In this document: positions 41,605 to 50,665 of the stretch, piece after piece
Layout: each line of letters opens with the position of its first letter
How positions within the stretch are numbered: the stretch's first letter is position 1
Assembly: GCF_004339565.1 (NCBI RefSeq)
Contig: NZ_SMFZ01000002.1
Span: 2,294,001 to 2,358,000 of the forward strand
Length of the DNA: 64,000 nt
From: Pseudonocardia endophytica
GTDB taxonomy: Bacteria; Actinomycetota; Actinomycetes; Mycobacteriales; Pseudonocardiaceae
Direction: 5' to 3'
Made by a program: the position numbers and the translations under genes
Notes under the pieces: model-generated
What the model saw: the letters and a program-made list of their open reading frames with translations, nothing else
What the model was told of the DNA's origin: nothing
Database searches by the model: none

Positions 41605-43301
41605 TGCGAGTCGACCGGTGGCGGGACGACGTCGTCCCGTTCCCCACGGACGAGGCCGCCGCCTACCGCGCGGCCGGGTACTGGACGGGGCGCACGATCG
41701 GCGAGCAGTTCCATCGCGTCGCGTCCGCGCACCCGCACGACCTCGCCGTCGTCACGTCGGCGGCCTCGTACACCTACTCCGAGATCGACGAGCGCACCGA
41801 CCGGATCGCGGCAGGCCTGGTCCAGCTCGGGTTCCTCCCCGGCGACGCGGTGCTGCTGCAGATCGAGAACTCGGTCGAGGCCGTGCTGGCCTGGTACGGC
41901 CTGATCAAGGCCGGGACCGTCCCCGTCGCGACGCTCGCCGCGCACCGCGGGCACGAGCTCCACGAGATCGGGACGATCACCGAGGCCACCGGGCACCTCG
42001 TCCAGGCCGACCACCCGAAGGCCGACCTCGTCGAGCTCGCGCGGCGGATGGCGGCGGCGAGTCCCGTGCCCCGCACGGTCCTCACGGTCGGCGGCGACGA
42101 CGGAGCCGCGGACGGCGTCGCCGACGGGGTGGTGCGGATCGAGGACCTCGGCGCGGCGATCGACCCGGCCGACGCGCGCGCGGTCGTCGAGCGCGTCGCC
42201 GCGGAGATCGACGGCGAGGACGTCGCCGTCTTCCAGCTCTCCGGCGGGACCACGGCCACGCCGAAGGTGATCCCGCGCCTGCACGACGAGTACTGGTACA
42301 ACGCGTCGGCCTACGCGCGCCGGCTCGGCTGGGACCGCTCGACCCGGGTCGCGCACGTCCTCCCGATGATCCACAACGCCGGGATCGTCTGCTGCCTGCA
42401 CTCGGCGCACTCCGTCGGTGCGGCGGTCGTGCTGAGCAGCCCCGACCCGGACGTGCTGCTGCCGACGATGGCCGCGAGCGGCACGACCGACACGATGGCC
42501 TACCCGGCGCTGGCGCTGGAGTGGGGCGAGCACCCGACGTTCGAGGCCGCCGCCGCGTCGCTGCGACGCATCGTCCTGACCGGCACGAAGGTCACCGACC
42601 CGAGCTTCGCCCTGTTCGAGCGGCGCGGCATCCGCGTGCTCGGCCTGTACGGGGCGGGGGAGGGACTGGTCATGGTCACGCCGCCGGACGACCCGGCGGA
42701 GGTCCGCCAGCACGCCCTCGGTACGCCGCTGTCGGATCTCGACGACGTCCGGGTGCTCGTGCCGGGCACCGAGGAGACCGCACCGGACGACACCCCCGGC
42801 GAGCTGTGCTTCGGCGGCCCGTACACGCTGCGCGGCTACCTGCGCAGTCCCGAGCGCAACGCGGAGGCCTTCACCTCCGACGGGCTCTATCGCAGCGGCG
42901 ACCTGGTCGCCGCACGCACCATCGCCGGCGTCCGCTGCCTCACGTTCGAGGGGCGCGCCAAGGACCAGGTCGTGCGCGGCGGGGAGAAGGTGAACGCGGC
43001 CGAGATCGAGGCCCTGGTGGTGCAGATGCCCGGCGTCGCCCGGGCGGCCCTCGTCCCGGTGCCCGACCCGCGCCTGGGCGAACGCGGCTGCCTGTTCCTC
43101 GAGATGCTGCCGGGCGTGCCCGCCCCGGAACTGACCGACGTCATCGCCCACCTCGACGCGCGCGAGGTCGCCAAGTTCAAGTGGCCGGAACGGCTCGAGA
43201 TCCTCGACGCGATACCGCGGACCCGGGTGGGGAAGATCGACAAGCGGGCTCTCGTCGAGCGGGTCGGTGTCGGCTCCGGGACCCCGGCGGGCACCCGATG
43301 A
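41604..43301 (+). CDS. aryl-acid AMP/CoA ligase (DHB-AMP ligase-like)
   Basis: 565 residues of the EntE/DhbE-like branch: phosphate loop FQLSGGTTATPKVIPRLHDE, LPMIHNAGI, GLYGAGEGLV, FEGRAKDQVVRGGEKVNAAE and C-terminal TRVGKIDKRAL. Members activate salicylate, 2,3-dihydroxybenzoate or related acids. There is no carrier-protein or siderophore gene nearby, so CoA is the likely acceptor. Its start overlaps the flavin hydroxylase stop, which suggests aryl-CoA formation for ring hydroxylation. The precise acid is not determined. Confidence 0.9.
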   Translation: MRVDRWRDDVVPFPTDEAAAYRAAGYWTGRTIGEQFHRVASAHPHDLAVVTSAASYTYSEIDERTDRIAAGLVQLGFLPGDAVLLQIENSVEAVLAWYGLIKAGTVPVATLAAHRGHELHEIGTITEATGHLVQADHPKADLVELARRMAAASPVPRTVLTVGGDDGAADGVADGVVRIEDLGAAIDPADARAVVERVAAEIDGEDVAVFQLSGGTTATPKVIPRLHDEYWYNASAYARRLGWDRSTRVAHVLPMIHNAGIVCCLHSAHSVGAAVVLSSPDPDVLLPTMAASGTTDTMAYPALALEWGEHPTFEAAAASLRRIVLTGTKVTDPSFALFERRGIRVLGLYGAGEGLVMVTPPDDPAEVRQHALGTPLSDLDDVRVLVPGTEETAPDDTPGELCFGGPYTLRGYLRSPERNAEAFTSDGLYRSGDLVAARTIAGVRCLTFEGRAKDQVVRGGEKVNAAEIEALVVQMPGVARAALVPVPDPRLGERGCLFLEMLPGVPAPELTDVIAHLDAREVAKFKWPERLEILDAIPRTRVGKIDKRALVERVGVGSGTPAGTR

Positions 43302-44017
43302 CGCGCGGGAAGGCCGCCGACCGCCAGGACGCGGGCGCGAGCACGGCCCGTCGCGAGCTGGTCGAGAGCGAGCTCTACGAGCAGGCGGCCCGACTGTTCG
43401 CGCAGAAGGGGTTCGCGGGCACCAGCTTCTCCGACATCGCCGCAGCGATGGGGGTCAGCCGCCAGGCGCTCTACTACTACGTCAAGAACAAGGACGACCT
43501 GATCGAGAAGCTCGTCCAGGAGATGATCGACATCACCCGCTCGCTCAGCGAACGGTTCGTCGCCGACGCGAGCGTGCCCCCCGCGGACCGGTTGCGCGCG
43601 CTGCTGCGCGGGCTCGCGCTCGAGGTCGCCGAACGTCCCCACCGGCACCGGCTGATCGCGCAGAGCGAGTCCGTCCTGACCGGTGAGCTGGCAGAAGTGC
43701 ACACGGCCCAGCGCCGGCGGTTCACGCGCGACGTGATCGCCGTGATCGAGGAGGGCCAGCGCACCGGAGTGTTCCGCCCGGTCGACCCGCGCGCGGCGGC
43801 GCTCACGGTCCTCGGGATGTGCAACTGGATCGCCTGGTGGTTCCACGGCGACTCGGCGAGCGCCTACGAGACCGCGGAGCAGGTCGCCGACACCGCGCTG
43901 CGCGGACTGCTCGGCCCGCAGCAGCAGGGCACGCCCGGCGACCCGCACGCGGCGATCGCCACGATCAAGGACAACCTCCGGACGCTCGAGAGCGCCCTGG
44001 ACAGGAGGCAGGAATGA
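43298..44017 (+). CDS. TetR family transcriptional regulator
   Basis: 239 residues with a standard N-terminal helix-turn-helix (FAQKGFAGTSFSDIAAAMGV, SRQALYYYVKNKDDLI) and an all-helical ligand domain (about 60-215). Both ends overlap neighbours by four bases (ligase upstream, VOC protein downstream), so it is made from the catabolic operon itself and probably autoregulates from the palindrome at 39927. The ligand is likely an aryl-CoA or related intermediate. Confidence 0.93.
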   Translation: MTRGKAADRQDAGASTARRELVESELYEQAARLFAQKGFAGTSFSDIAAAMGVSRQALYYYVKNKDDLIEKLVQEMIDITRSLSERFVADASVPPADRLRALLRGLALEVAERPHRHRLIAQSESVLTGELAEVHTAQRRRFTRDVIAVIEEGQRTGVFRPVDPRAAALTVLGMCNWIAWWFHGDSASAYETAEQVADTALRGLLGPQQQGTPGDPHAAIATIKDNLRTLESALDRRQE

Positions 44018-44640
44018 CCGAAGAGGACAGGCACCTCGTCCGTGGCGTGGACCACGCCGCGTTCCCGACGTTCGATCCCGCTGCGACGGTGCGCTTCTAC
44101 CGCGACGTGCTCGGCTTCCCGGTCGTGCACTCGATCTGCGCTGCGGGCTGGGGCCCGGACGACCACCCGGACTTCATCCACTTCTTCTTCGACATCGGCA
44201 ACGACGACCGGCTCGCGTTCTTCTACTACTTCGGCGTCGCCCCGATGCACGACGAGGCCCGCGGCGACGCCTACGCCGGATTCGGCCCGGACGTCCCCGA
44301 GTTCTTCGTGCGCTCTCGTCACCTCGCGTTGCACGTCGACAGCGAGGAGGACCTGCTCGAGTACCGGCGGCGGCTGGACGCGAGCGAGTGGCCGGTGGAG
44401 ATGCAGATCCGGCACGAGACGATCGAGTCGATCTACACGCACGACCCGAACGGCTACATGTTCGAGATCACCCGCGCGATGCGGCCGGTCACCCCGCAGG
44501 AGGACCTGGACGCGAACCTGACGATCGAGGCGCTCCTGGACGTCGTCGACGAGGCCGAACCGAGCATGGGCAAGCTCCTCGCGCGCAAGGCCGAGCTGAT
44601 CGTCGAGCGCGCCGCCGACTGGGAAGCGGCGCGACGATGA
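44014..44640 (+). CDS. VOC family protein (glyoxalase/dioxygenase fold)
   Basis: 208 residues with a single pair of VOC modules. A possible His-His-Glu metal triad is present: His14 in GVDHAAFPT, His103 in SRHLALHV and Glu151 in GYMFEITR. It contains a long aromatic and acidic insert (DDHPDFIHFFFDIG). GAGGCAGGA upstream. The fold covers extradiol dioxygenases, lyases and isomerases. A helical tail of about 50 residues (after 160) is unusual for a simple VOC protein and may mediate assembly with the following small protein. Confidence 0.82.
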   Translation: MTEEDRHLVRGVDHAAFPTFDPAATVRFYRDVLGFPVVHSICAAGWGPDDHPDFIHFFFDIGNDDRLAFFYYFGVAPMHDEARGDAYAGFGPDVPEFFVRSRHLALHVDSEEDLLEYRRRLDASEWPVEMQIRHETIESIYTHDPNGYMFEITRAMRPVTPQEDLDANLTIEALLDVVDEAEPSMGKLLARKAELIVERAADWEAARR

Positions 44641-44882
44641 CCGCGCTGTACGTCCTCGACGTCCCGGAGAACACCGGCATCGCCAAGCTGGCCTCGCGGG
44701 ACACGACGGTCACGGTCGGCCGGATCGGCCCGTACTTCGCGATCACCTCGGACGCAACGATCGTGATCGACCGCGAGGCCAGCGGCTGCCGGCACGCCGT
44801 CTGGTACAGCGCCGTCGCCGGCGTCGGGGACGGGGAGATCGTGCAACACGACAAGATCGCGCTGCGGATCGAGCCCCGGTGA
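44637..44882 (+). CDS. 81-residue hypothetical protein
   Basis: Translationally coupled on both sides (ATGA with the VOC gene, GTGA with the hydrolase), which makes it a real gene despite its size. It reads as mixed alpha/beta: MTALYVLDVPENTGIAKLAS, VTVGRIGPYFAITSD, IVIDREASGCRHAVWY, GEIVQHDKIALRIE. One Cys, no signal, no recognised domain. Its fixed place between the VOC protein and hydrolase suggests a subunit or effector for one of them. Confidence 0.78.
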   Translation: MTALYVLDVPENTGIAKLASRDTTVTVGRIGPYFAITSDATIVIDREASGCRHAVWYSAVAGVGDGEIVQHDKIALRIEPR

Positions 44883-46180
44883 GCGCCCCCGCGGACAGCC
44901 GGCTCGGTGCCGGGCGGACGGTGCGGGCGGACCCGCGGCCGGACACCACGACGACGACCGTGCACGAGCTGACGACCGCCGACGGCGCCCGGGTCAGCGG
45001 CGTGCTCGCGACCGTGCCCGGCGCCCGCACGGTCGTCTGCCTGATGCACCCGCGCGCCGACCTCACCCACCATCCGCTCGTCCCGGTGCTGCTGCACCAC
45101 GGCGCGGCGGTGTGGACCCAGGGCACCCGCTCGGTGAACAACGACCTCACGCTCGTACACGAGCAGGCCCTGCTCGACGTCGCCGCCGGGCTGACCCACC
45201 TGCGTGAGCGCGGGTACTCCTCGATCGTGACGCTCGGCCACTCCGGCGGCGGAACGCTCTACGCCTACTACGCCGAGCAGGCCGGGCTCGACCCCGCCGC
45301 CCGGGCGGCGACGGGCCCGGCCGGGCGGCCGACGGGTTTCGCGGACGCGGTGATGCCGCAGGCCGACGGAGCGATCTTCCTGGCGCCCCATCCCGGCCAG
45401 GGCCGCCTGCTGCTGGGCTGCATCGACCCCTCGGTCACCGACGAGTCCGACCCGCTGTCGGTCGATCCCGAGCTCGACGCGTTCGACGCCCGCAACGGCT
45501 TCGCCGACCCGCCCGCGAGCTCCGCGTTCGACGGGGAGTTCCTCGCCCGCTACCGGCGGGCGCAGGTCGACCGCGTCGCCCGGATCGACGCCATGGCCAG
45601 GGAGTACGTCACCGAGGCCGCCGCGGCCCGGGCCCGGTACGAGGCGGGCCACGACGCGGCCGACCGTCGCCGGTCGCTCGCGCCGCGGATCCTGACCGTG
45701 TTCCGCACCGACGCCGACCCCCGCACGGTCGACCTGTCCCTCGACCCGAACGACCGGCCCTACGGCTCGGTGTTCGGGCGACGGCCCGACCTCACCAACT
45801 CCGGTCTGGTCGGGTTCGGACGGCTCACCACGCCCGAGGCCTGGCTGTCCACCTGGTCCGGCCTGAGCTCGCGGGCCGACTTCGTCCGGTGCGCGCCCGC
45901 GGTCACCGTCCCGTCGCTGTTCGTCGAGCTCACCGGGGACCAGGCCGCGTTCCCCGACGACTCGCGGCGGATGAGCGCGGCTCTCGGCTCGGCCGACCGG
46001 ACCGTGGTGCGCGTGCGCGGCACCCACTTCGGCGGACCGGTCGCTCCCGGCGAGCCGACCGGCAACGCACTCGCCGGGCAGCTGATCGGGGAGTGGCTCG
46101 GGGCCCGGCACCCACTCGCTCCTGCAGTCCCTCGAACCCGTGCCGGTGCGTGCACCAACGAGACAGGGAGGTCGTCATGA
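44879..46180 (+). CDS. alpha/beta hydrolase, long form
   Basis: 433 residues. Nucleophile Ser122 in LGHSGGGTLYAYY and His in RGTHFGGPV; an acid is plausible in VELTGDQAAFPDD. A long insert (about residues 150-300) separates the nucleophile from the acid and carries DGAIFLAPHPGQGR. GTG start overlaps the small upstream gene. The role is unclear: it could hydrolyse a thioester, ester or C-C bond of the product made by the hydroxylase and VOC protein. It overlaps the hydantoinase-like A gene by four bases. Confidence 0.82.
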   Translation: MSAPADSRLGAGRTVRADPRPDTTTTTVHELTTADGARVSGVLATVPGARTVVCLMHPRADLTHHPLVPVLLHHGAAVWTQGTRSVNNDLTLVHEQALLDVAAGLTHLRERGYSSIVTLGHSGGGTLYAYYAEQAGLDPAARAATGPAGRPTGFADAVMPQADGAIFLAPHPGQGRLLLGCIDPSVTDESDPLSVDPELDAFDARNGFADPPASSAFDGEFLARYRRAQVDRVARIDAMAREYVTEAAAARARYEAGHDAADRRRSLAPRILTVFRTDADPRTVDLSLDPNDRPYGSVFGRRPDLTNSGLVGFGRLTTPEAWLSTWSGLSSRADFVRCAPAVTVPSLFVELTGDQAAFPDDSRRMSAALGSADRTVVRVRGTHFGGPVAPGEPTGNALAGQLIGEWLGARHPLAPAVPRTRAGACTNETGRSS

Positions 46181-48294
46181 GGTACGTCATCGGGGTCGAC
46201 GTCGGAGGCACGTTCACCGACGCCGTCGCGGCCGACGAGAACGGTCGGATCGCCGGGGCCAAGACGCCGTCCACACCGGACGACTACTCGCGGGGGGTGC
46301 TGGACGCGATCGCCGCGCTGGCCGCCCAGCTCGGCATCGGTGAGCGAGAGCTGCTCGGCTCGACCGCCTACGTCGCCCACGGCACGACCGCCAGCATCAA
46401 CGCCCTGGTCACGGGCGACGTCGAGCCGGCGGGCTTCATCACCACCAAGGGCCACGGCGACTCGATCGCGATCATGAACGTGGAGGGTCGCTACCTCGGG
46501 CTGTCCGCGCACGAGGCCCAGGACATCCTGCACACCCGTAAACCGGCGCCGCTGGTGCCCAAGAGTCGCGTCGCCGAGGTCACCGAGCGCATCGACCAGG
46601 CAGGCGCCGTCGTCGTCGACCTGAACTCCGACGAGGTCCGTGCCGCGGTCGAGCGCCTCGTCGCGACCGGCGTGCGGGCGATCGCCGTGTCGCTGCTGTG
46701 GTCGTTCCAGAACCCGGTGCACGAGCACCGGGTCCGCGAGATCGTGAACGAGACGGCGCCGGAGGTGTTCGTCGCGCTGTCCAGCGACGTCTCCCCGCGC
46801 ATCCGCGAGTTCGCCCGCAACGCGACCACGATCATGAGCACGCAGCTCGGCCCGCCGCTGCGCCGCTACCTGGAGCCCCTCGAACGCGAGCTCGCCGACC
46901 GTGGCCTCGCGGGACCGCTGCTGATCATGCAGAGCTCCGGCGGCACGATCGCCGCCGAGGAGGCGCCCGGCTCGGCGATCACGACCGTCGGCTCCGTGCT
47001 CAGCGGCGGCGTCGTCGGCGCGACGCGGCTGGCCCAGCAGCTCGGGCACCGCAACGTCATCACGGCGGACGTCGGTGGCACGACGTTCCTCGTCGGGATG
47101 ATCGTGGGCGGGGAGCCGGTCCGTTCGTCGAGCACGATCATCAACCAGCACCCGGTCAACGTCCCCACGATCAAGGTCAGCGTGATCGGCTCGGGCGGCG
47201 GCGCGATCGCCTGGATCGACGACGGCGGCAACCTGCGGGTCGGCCCGCACAGCGCGGCCGCGGTGCCCGGCCCGGCCGCCTACGGCGCGGGCGGTACCCG
47301 GCCCACGGTCACCGACGCCGACGTCGTGCTCGGCATCATCGACCCGGACTACTTCCTGGGCGGACGGCGGACGCTGCGTGCCGACCTGGCCGCCGAGGCC
47401 CTGCTCGAGCACGTCGGCCGCCCGCTGGGGCTCACGGCGGAGCAGGCCGCCGCGGCCGTCTACGAGGTGCAGAACGCGCAGACCGCGGACCTGGCCCGCA
47501 AGGTCGTCGTCGAGTCCGGCCACGACCCGCGCGAGTTCGCGGTCTACGCGTTCGGCGGCGCCGGCCCGATCCACGCCTCGGCGTTCGCCACCGAGCTCGG
47601 GGCGGGCGAGCTGGTCGTGCCACTGGGAGCCGCGGCGTCCGGGTTCTCCGCCTACGGGCTCGCCGCCTCCGACGTCGTCGTGACCGCCGAGCTGTCCGAC
47701 CCGGCACCGTTCCCGCTCGATCCGGCCGTCGTGCAGGCCAACTTCGACCGGCTCGAGCAGCAGGTGCGCGACGCGCTGGACCGGCAGGGCGTCGACTACG
47801 CCTCGGTCGAGCTGCGCCGGGTCTTCGACGCCCGCTACACCGCGCAGATGTTCGAGGTCAGCGCCGCCGCCCCGGACGGCGCCGTCGACGCCGAGACCGT
47901 CGCGCTCATGGCGAAGTCGTTCGAGCAGCGGTACGCCGAGCTGTACGGCGAGGGCTCCGGCTTCCCCGCCGCCGGGCTCCAGATGATCACCTATCGGGTC
48001 CGTGGCGTCGGGAGGCTCTCGTTCCGCCCGAGCCTGCCGGAGCACGCCCGGGCCGACGGCGGCGACGCCGACGCGGCGATCAAGCGCCGCCGTCCGGTGT
48101 TCCTGGAGGTCGGACGCGGCTTCGAGGACACGGCCATCTACGACTACGAGCTGCTGCGGGCCGGGCACGTCGTGCCCGGGCCCGCCGTGATCGAGGTACC
48201 GACGACGACCGTGACCATCCCGTCGGGCCGCGAGGCGCGCGTGGACGAGCTCGGCAACATCCGCGTGAACCTGGACCGAGGGAGCCACCGATGA
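46177..48294 (+). CDS. hydantoinase/oxoprolinase A-type subunit (HyuA/ketone carboxylase-like)
   Basis: 705 residues. The N-terminal nucleotide-binding signature VIGVDVGGTFTDAVA, the AHGTTASINALV segment, ITADVGGTTFLVG and YAFGGAGPIHASAFA define the HyuA family, which includes 5-oxoprolinase, N-methylhydantoinase A and the ATP-using subunits of acetone and acetophenone carboxylases. It is coupled to the HyuB gene (ATGA). The family uses ATP to activate a carbonyl or amide. In a ketone-rich region with a BVMO, a ketone carboxylase is a reasonable alternative to a hydantoinase. Confidence 0.93.
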   Translation: MRYVIGVDVGGTFTDAVAADENGRIAGAKTPSTPDDYSRGVLDAIAALAAQLGIGERELLGSTAYVAHGTTASINALVTGDVEPAGFITTKGHGDSIAIMNVEGRYLGLSAHEAQDILHTRKPAPLVPKSRVAEVTERIDQAGAVVVDLNSDEVRAAVERLVATGVRAIAVSLLWSFQNPVHEHRVREIVNETAPEVFVALSSDVSPRIREFARNATTIMSTQLGPPLRRYLEPLERELADRGLAGPLLIMQSSGGTIAAEEAPGSAITTVGSVLSGGVVGATRLAQQLGHRNVITADVGGTTFLVGMIVGGEPVRSSSTIINQHPVNVPTIKVSVIGSGGGAIAWIDDGGNLRVGPHSAAAVPGPAAYGAGGTRPTVTDADVVLGIIDPDYFLGGRRTLRADLAAEALLEHVGRPLGLTAEQAAAAVYEVQNAQTADLARKVVVESGHDPREFAVYAFGGAGPIHASAFATELGAGELVVPLGAAASGFSAYGLAASDVVVTAELSDPAPFPLDPAVVQANFDRLEQQVRDALDRQGVDYASVELRRVFDARYTAQMFEVSAAAPDGAVDAETVALMAKSFEQRYAELYGEGSGFPAAGLQMITYRVRGVGRLSFRPSLPEHARADGGDADAAIKRRRPVFLEVGRGFEDTAIYDYELLRAGHVVPGPAVIEVPTTTVTIPSGREARVDELGNIRVNLDRGSHR

Positions 48295-50564
48295 CCATGC
48301 CCGTCCCGGGATCCGAGCGCTTCAACGGCCGTCCCGTCCCGCCCGACCAGCTCCGGGAGCGGATCGCCCCGACGCTGGAGCTGCACGACGTCCCGGCCGA
48401 GGCCGTCACCGACATCGATCCGCTGACCTACGAGGTCATCCGCCACCGCATCTGGTCGATCACCGACGAGATGGGGGAGACACTCAAGAAGATGTCCGGC
48501 TCGCCCGGCGTCACCGAGGCCAACGACTTCGACTTCGCCATCTGCGACGAGCTCGGCCAGGAGGTGCAGGTCGGGCTCTACAACACCGGACTCGTCGCCT
48601 CCATGGACCTGGCGATCTACTGGATCCTGCAGAACCGCAGCGCGAACCCCGGCATCGAGGCCGGCGACATGTTCCTGACCAACGACCCCTGGGTCGGCGG
48701 GGGACTGCACCAGAACGACGCCGCGATCATCGCCCCGATCTTCGTCGACGGGGAGCTGTTCGCCTGGACGAGCGCGATCTGCCACCTCATCGACATCGGC
48801 GGCGCCAAGCCCGGCTCCGCCGACCTCGCCGCGACCGACGTGTTCACCGAGGCCGCCCCGACCCCGCCGGTCAAGCTCGTCCGTGGCGGCGAGGTCCAGG
48901 CGGACGTCCTGGACACGTTCCTGCGCAAGTCCCGGATGCCGCACCACGTCCAGCTCGACGTGCAGGCCAAGATCAGCGCGAACCAGGTCGGCCGGCGCAG
49001 GCTGCTCGCCCTCGTCGAGCGCTACGGCGCGGCGACCGTCAAGGCCGTGATGAAGCGGATGATGGACGACGCCGAGCGTCGTCTGCGGACCCGCCTGTCC
49101 ACCGTCCCGGACGGCTCGTGGAGCAGCGTCGGGCACATGGAGCAGGCCGTCATCGGCGACCGCGGACTGCACAGGATCGCGCTGACCCTCACCAAGACCG
49201 GTGACCGGATGACGTTCGACTTCACCGGCACCGATCCGCAGGTCGGCATGATCAACTGTCCGTACTCGGGCATGCGGGCCGGCGTCATGTTCGCGCTGCT
49301 GCCGATCCTGGCCGGGGACATACCGTGGTCCGCGGGCGGGCTGATGCGCTGCTTCGACCTCGTCAGCGACGAGGGCACCATCAACAACGCGAGCTTCCCG
49401 GCCGCCGTCGGATGGGCGCCGATCTCCTCGGCCTGGGCCACGTCGAACCTGGTCGCCGAATGTCTCGGGCGCATGCTCGACACGGCCGTCGAGCTCCGGC
49501 CGCGCGTGCAGTCGGTGTGCACCGGCTCCTACGACATCGTCACCCTCGCCGGCGTCGACCAGCGCGGGGTGCCCGGCGTGACGATCCTGTTCGACACGAT
49601 GGCCGGCGGTTACGGCGCGCAGCCGGTGCAGGACGGCGCCGACACCGCCGGGATCCTGCCGATCCCGATGGGGCGCGCCCCGGACGTCGAGATGCAGGAG
49701 TTCCTCGCCCCCTACCTCGTCCTCTGGCGACGCGAGGAGGTCGACTCCGGCGGCGCAGGGCAGTTCCGCGGCGGCCTGTCCATCTCGTCGTGCCTGGTCC
49801 CGCACGGCACGCCCGCGCCGATGGGGGCCGCGTTCTCCACCAACGGGAAGGCACGGGGCGAGGCGACCGGCCTCGCGGGCGGCATGCCCGGCGGCTCCGG
49901 ATTCGACGCCGTGGTCCGCGGTGCCGACGTGGCCGACCTGCTCCGGTCGGGCACCATCCCGGCCGATCTCGACGAGCTCGGCGGCGCACTGGAGGTCGTG
50001 CAGAACCGCAGCGAGACGCTGATCGGGCTGGGGGACGCCGTGTTCGTGCACCCCTCCGGAGGAGGCGGCTACGGGGACCCGCTGCTGCGCGACCCCGAGC
50101 TCGTCGCCGTCGACGTCCGCGACGGCAAGGTGTCGGCCACCGCCGCGCACGCCGTCTACGGCGTGGTGCTGGGCACCGACGGGCAGGTCGACGGTACGGC
50201 GACCGGGAAGCGACGTGACGAGATCCGCTCGGAACGGATCGGTGGCCACCCCGTCGAACGGGGCTCCGCAGGCCGCGACTCCGGCACTCCGCTCGACGCG
50301 AACCTGAGCCTGCACTCCGCGGGCGACACCGCCACCGTCGGCTGCCGGCACTGCGCCACACAGCTCGGCCCGTGGGGACGGGACCTCGCGGAAGCGACCG
50401 TCGTCACGGACGAGCCGGTGCTCGACGCGGTGCCCGGCACGAGGGCCGACGCCGCGACCTACGTCGACGACGGTGTCGTATTCCGCAGCTACCGTTGTCC
50501 CGGGTGCGCCACCCAGCTACGGGCGGAGATCGTGCCGGACGCGCAGCCGACGTCCATGCGGTGA
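48291..50564 (+). CDS. hydantoinase B-type subunit with fused C-terminal zinc ribbon
   Basis: 757 residues. Residues 1-620 are HyuB-like: DPLTYEVIRHRIWSITDEMG, EAGDMFLTNDPWVGGG, FDFTGTDPQVGMINCPYSG, and FVHPSGGGGYGDPLLRDPE, the usual HyuB end. After that an extra domain holds two Cys pairs, Cys685-x2-Cys688 (VGCRHCA) and Cys736-x2-Cys739 (YRCPGCA), with a GPWGRDLAEA stretch between. This resembles the small zinc-binding gamma subunit of acetone carboxylase and would combine two subunits in one chain. It supports ketone carboxylation rather than hydantoin hydrolysis, but that remains inference. Confidence 0.9.
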   Translation: MTMPVPGSERFNGRPVPPDQLRERIAPTLELHDVPAEAVTDIDPLTYEVIRHRIWSITDEMGETLKKMSGSPGVTEANDFDFAICDELGQEVQVGLYNTGLVASMDLAIYWILQNRSANPGIEAGDMFLTNDPWVGGGLHQNDAAIIAPIFVDGELFAWTSAICHLIDIGGAKPGSADLAATDVFTEAAPTPPVKLVRGGEVQADVLDTFLRKSRMPHHVQLDVQAKISANQVGRRRLLALVERYGAATVKAVMKRMMDDAERRLRTRLSTVPDGSWSSVGHMEQAVIGDRGLHRIALTLTKTGDRMTFDFTGTDPQVGMINCPYSGMRAGVMFALLPILAGDIPWSAGGLMRCFDLVSDEGTINNASFPAAVGWAPISSAWATSNLVAECLGRMLDTAVELRPRVQSVCTGSYDIVTLAGVDQRGVPGVTILFDTMAGGYGAQPVQDGADTAGILPIPMGRAPDVEMQEFLAPYLVLWRREEVDSGGAGQFRGGLSISSCLVPHGTPAPMGAAFSTNGKARGEATGLAGGMPGGSGFDAVVRGADVADLLRSGTIPADLDELGGALEVVQNRSETLIGLGDAVFVHPSGGGGYGDPLLRDPELVAVDVRDGKVSATAAHAVYGVVLGTDGQVDGTATGKRRDEIRSERIGGHPVERGSAGRDSGTPLDANLSLHSAGDTATVGCRHCATQLGPWGRDLAEATVVTDEPVLDAVPGTRADAATYVDDGVVFRSYRCPGCATQLRAEIVPDAQPTSMR

Positions 50565-50665
50565 CCCGGCACCGGGAGGAGCGAACCCCGGCGACCGGAC
50601 CGGTGGCGCTACCTGCCCGCAGCGGCAGTTCCCGGCGACGCCGCGACCCCGACGGGGCGCCGCCG

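Noticed and set aside
41555..43297. 820-residue frame reading into the TetR gene
   Set aside because: Shadow of the aryl-acid ligase in another frame; only the portion from 43298 encodes a TetR protein.
46698..48290. 1288-residue frame extending upstream of the HyuB-type gene
   Set aside because: The extra part is out of frame within the HyuA gene and is Arg/Ala-rich. The HyuB start at 48291 has the expected ATGA-type overlap and recognisable N-terminus.
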